This document shows positions 63,350 through 64,000 of a stretch of DNA of 64,000 nt, in pieces. The stretch is from Paraconiothyrium sp. Pb-2020 (taxonomy: Eukaryota; Ascomycota; Dothideomycetes; Pleosporales; Didymosphaeriaceae), in the NCBI GenBank assembly GCA_022419385.1, contig JAJUBI010000009.1:1054001-1118000 (forward strand), read 5' to 3'. The notes below the pieces were generated by a model. It was not told where the DNA came from. It did not search any database and worked only from the letters and a program-made list of their open reading frames with translations. The position numbers and the translations under genes were made by a program. The stretch's first letter is position 1. Every line of letters starts with the position of its first letter.

Positions 63350-63933
63350 ATGCGCGCTCTTTCCTACATGACGCACCCTCTTACTCTCCGCCGAGACATC
63401 CCTTTACAGGATACAAGCAAATGTAACCCTACAGTGGGCCTTCCAGGTGGCAGTATGTACACATCAGCCATCAATACTTCTGATGCCGCGAACCTCCCCT
63501 CCTCTACGACCATCCACTGATCGATCCACCAGTTTATTTCTGCACCGGCAGTCCCACCGCCGCAACATGCCACTGGTACCCTCCGTCCACCACCCGGTAT
63601 TGCATTCCATACGATGCCTCCCTCAACGGGCCACCCGCACTAATAGGGCCTGACTATGGCGGATACTGTAGTATCTACTCGAGTACAGCATGCGCCGAAG
63701 GCTCGCGCCTATCCGTCACGGTAGATGTGGCACCCGAAGCCCCGGTGAACGAGCATGTGGGAAGTATAGTATGCCCTGGTATTGGTCAGAAGGATGTGCC
63801 AATGGGTATGAAGGCGTTTAAGTGCTTTCCAATGGGGAAGCAGGAGAGTGTGGAAGTGGAAATAAAGAGTGTGAAGGCGATACCCTCGCAAAAGGGAGGA
63901 CCTGGGGTAGGACATCATGCAACGGAGAGATAG
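63350..63933 (+). CDS. Single-module cysteine-rich protein, paralogue of the gene at 58121
   Basis: Exon 1 63350..63452 and exon 2 63533..63933; 80 bp intron GTATGT..CACCAG; 167 residues. The N-terminus MRALSYMTHPLTLRR parallels MRAVAYLSHALALRQ of the 58121 gene, so the pair shares a conserved leader. One module follows: GLPGG|IYFCTG, CHWYPPSTTRYC, IGPDYGGYCSIYSSTAC, GSIVCPGIG, AFKCFPMG. The intron lies before the first Cys block, and the intron before the CPG block of the other gene is absent. The tail (VEVEIKSVKAIPSQKG) is extra. Without the intron the frame is broken by stops, so the splice is needed. Function unknown; considered with its paralogue. Confidence 0.72.
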
Positions 63934-64000
63934 TCGTTGGTCGTACCGACACAGCATAGTGCTTCTTCGATAGTAAGACCAAGCAGGAAAAAGCACTGAG

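Overview
The window is nuclear DNA of a filamentous ascomycete (Pezizomycotina). Genes are split by short introns of mostly 45-120 bp with GT..AG ends and CTAAC/CTGAC-type branch sites. They include a fungal IQGAP with many IQ motifs, RAD5 with a HIRAN domain, two Zn2Cys6 regulators, a HET-domain protein and GPI-anchored wall proteins. F-box/2EXR-like orphans and small cysteine-rich proteins point to Dothideomycetes, but that placement is inference. All exon models come from reading frames, splice signals and recalled family patterns. No database search was possible.

Layout: the left edge cuts a glycerophosphodiester phosphodiesterase. A multi-pass membrane protein (1.7-3 kb), a decayed RTA1-like gene (3.4-4 kb), a TIR-like gene (4.8-5.8 kb) and a Nudix hydrolase with a one-base frameshift (6.4-7.6 kb) follow. 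IMP dehydrogenase (8.2-10 kb, minus) and the IQGAP (11-16.3 kb, plus) diverge from a 1 kb promoter. From 17.5 to 27.2 kb lie a small GPI-type protein, a Ctr copper transporter, a 2EXR-like protein, a secreted alpha/beta hydrolase, ribosomal protein uL14, an F-box-like protein and a 54-residue Cys/His microprotein. After a gene-poor 2 kb, a 1069-residue GPI-anchored Thr/Ser mucin (29.3-32.7 kb, minus) diverges from a membrane-bound aspartic-protease-like protein without its first catalytic Asp (34.6-36.9 kb, plus).

The right half holds a UPC2-like Zn2Cys6 factor next to an MFS drug-type transporter (38.5-42.6 kb). The transporter promoter carries a CGG-N9-CCG palindrome. Next come a C11orf54-type ester hydrolase, a HET protein, a small membrane protein, RAD5 diverging from an NDUFAF6-like assembly factor, and a 981-residue two-TM orphan with TolA-like Ala/Lys/Glu repeats.

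The most unusual part is 58.1-63.9 kb, four plus-strand genes in tight order: a two-module cysteine-rich protein, a Zn2Cys6 regulator, a secreted amidohydrolase, and a one-module relative of the first. The family shares a conserved N-terminus and a GPDxGGxC signature. I read it as a candidate lineage-specific effector or secretion mini-cluster. That function is inference.
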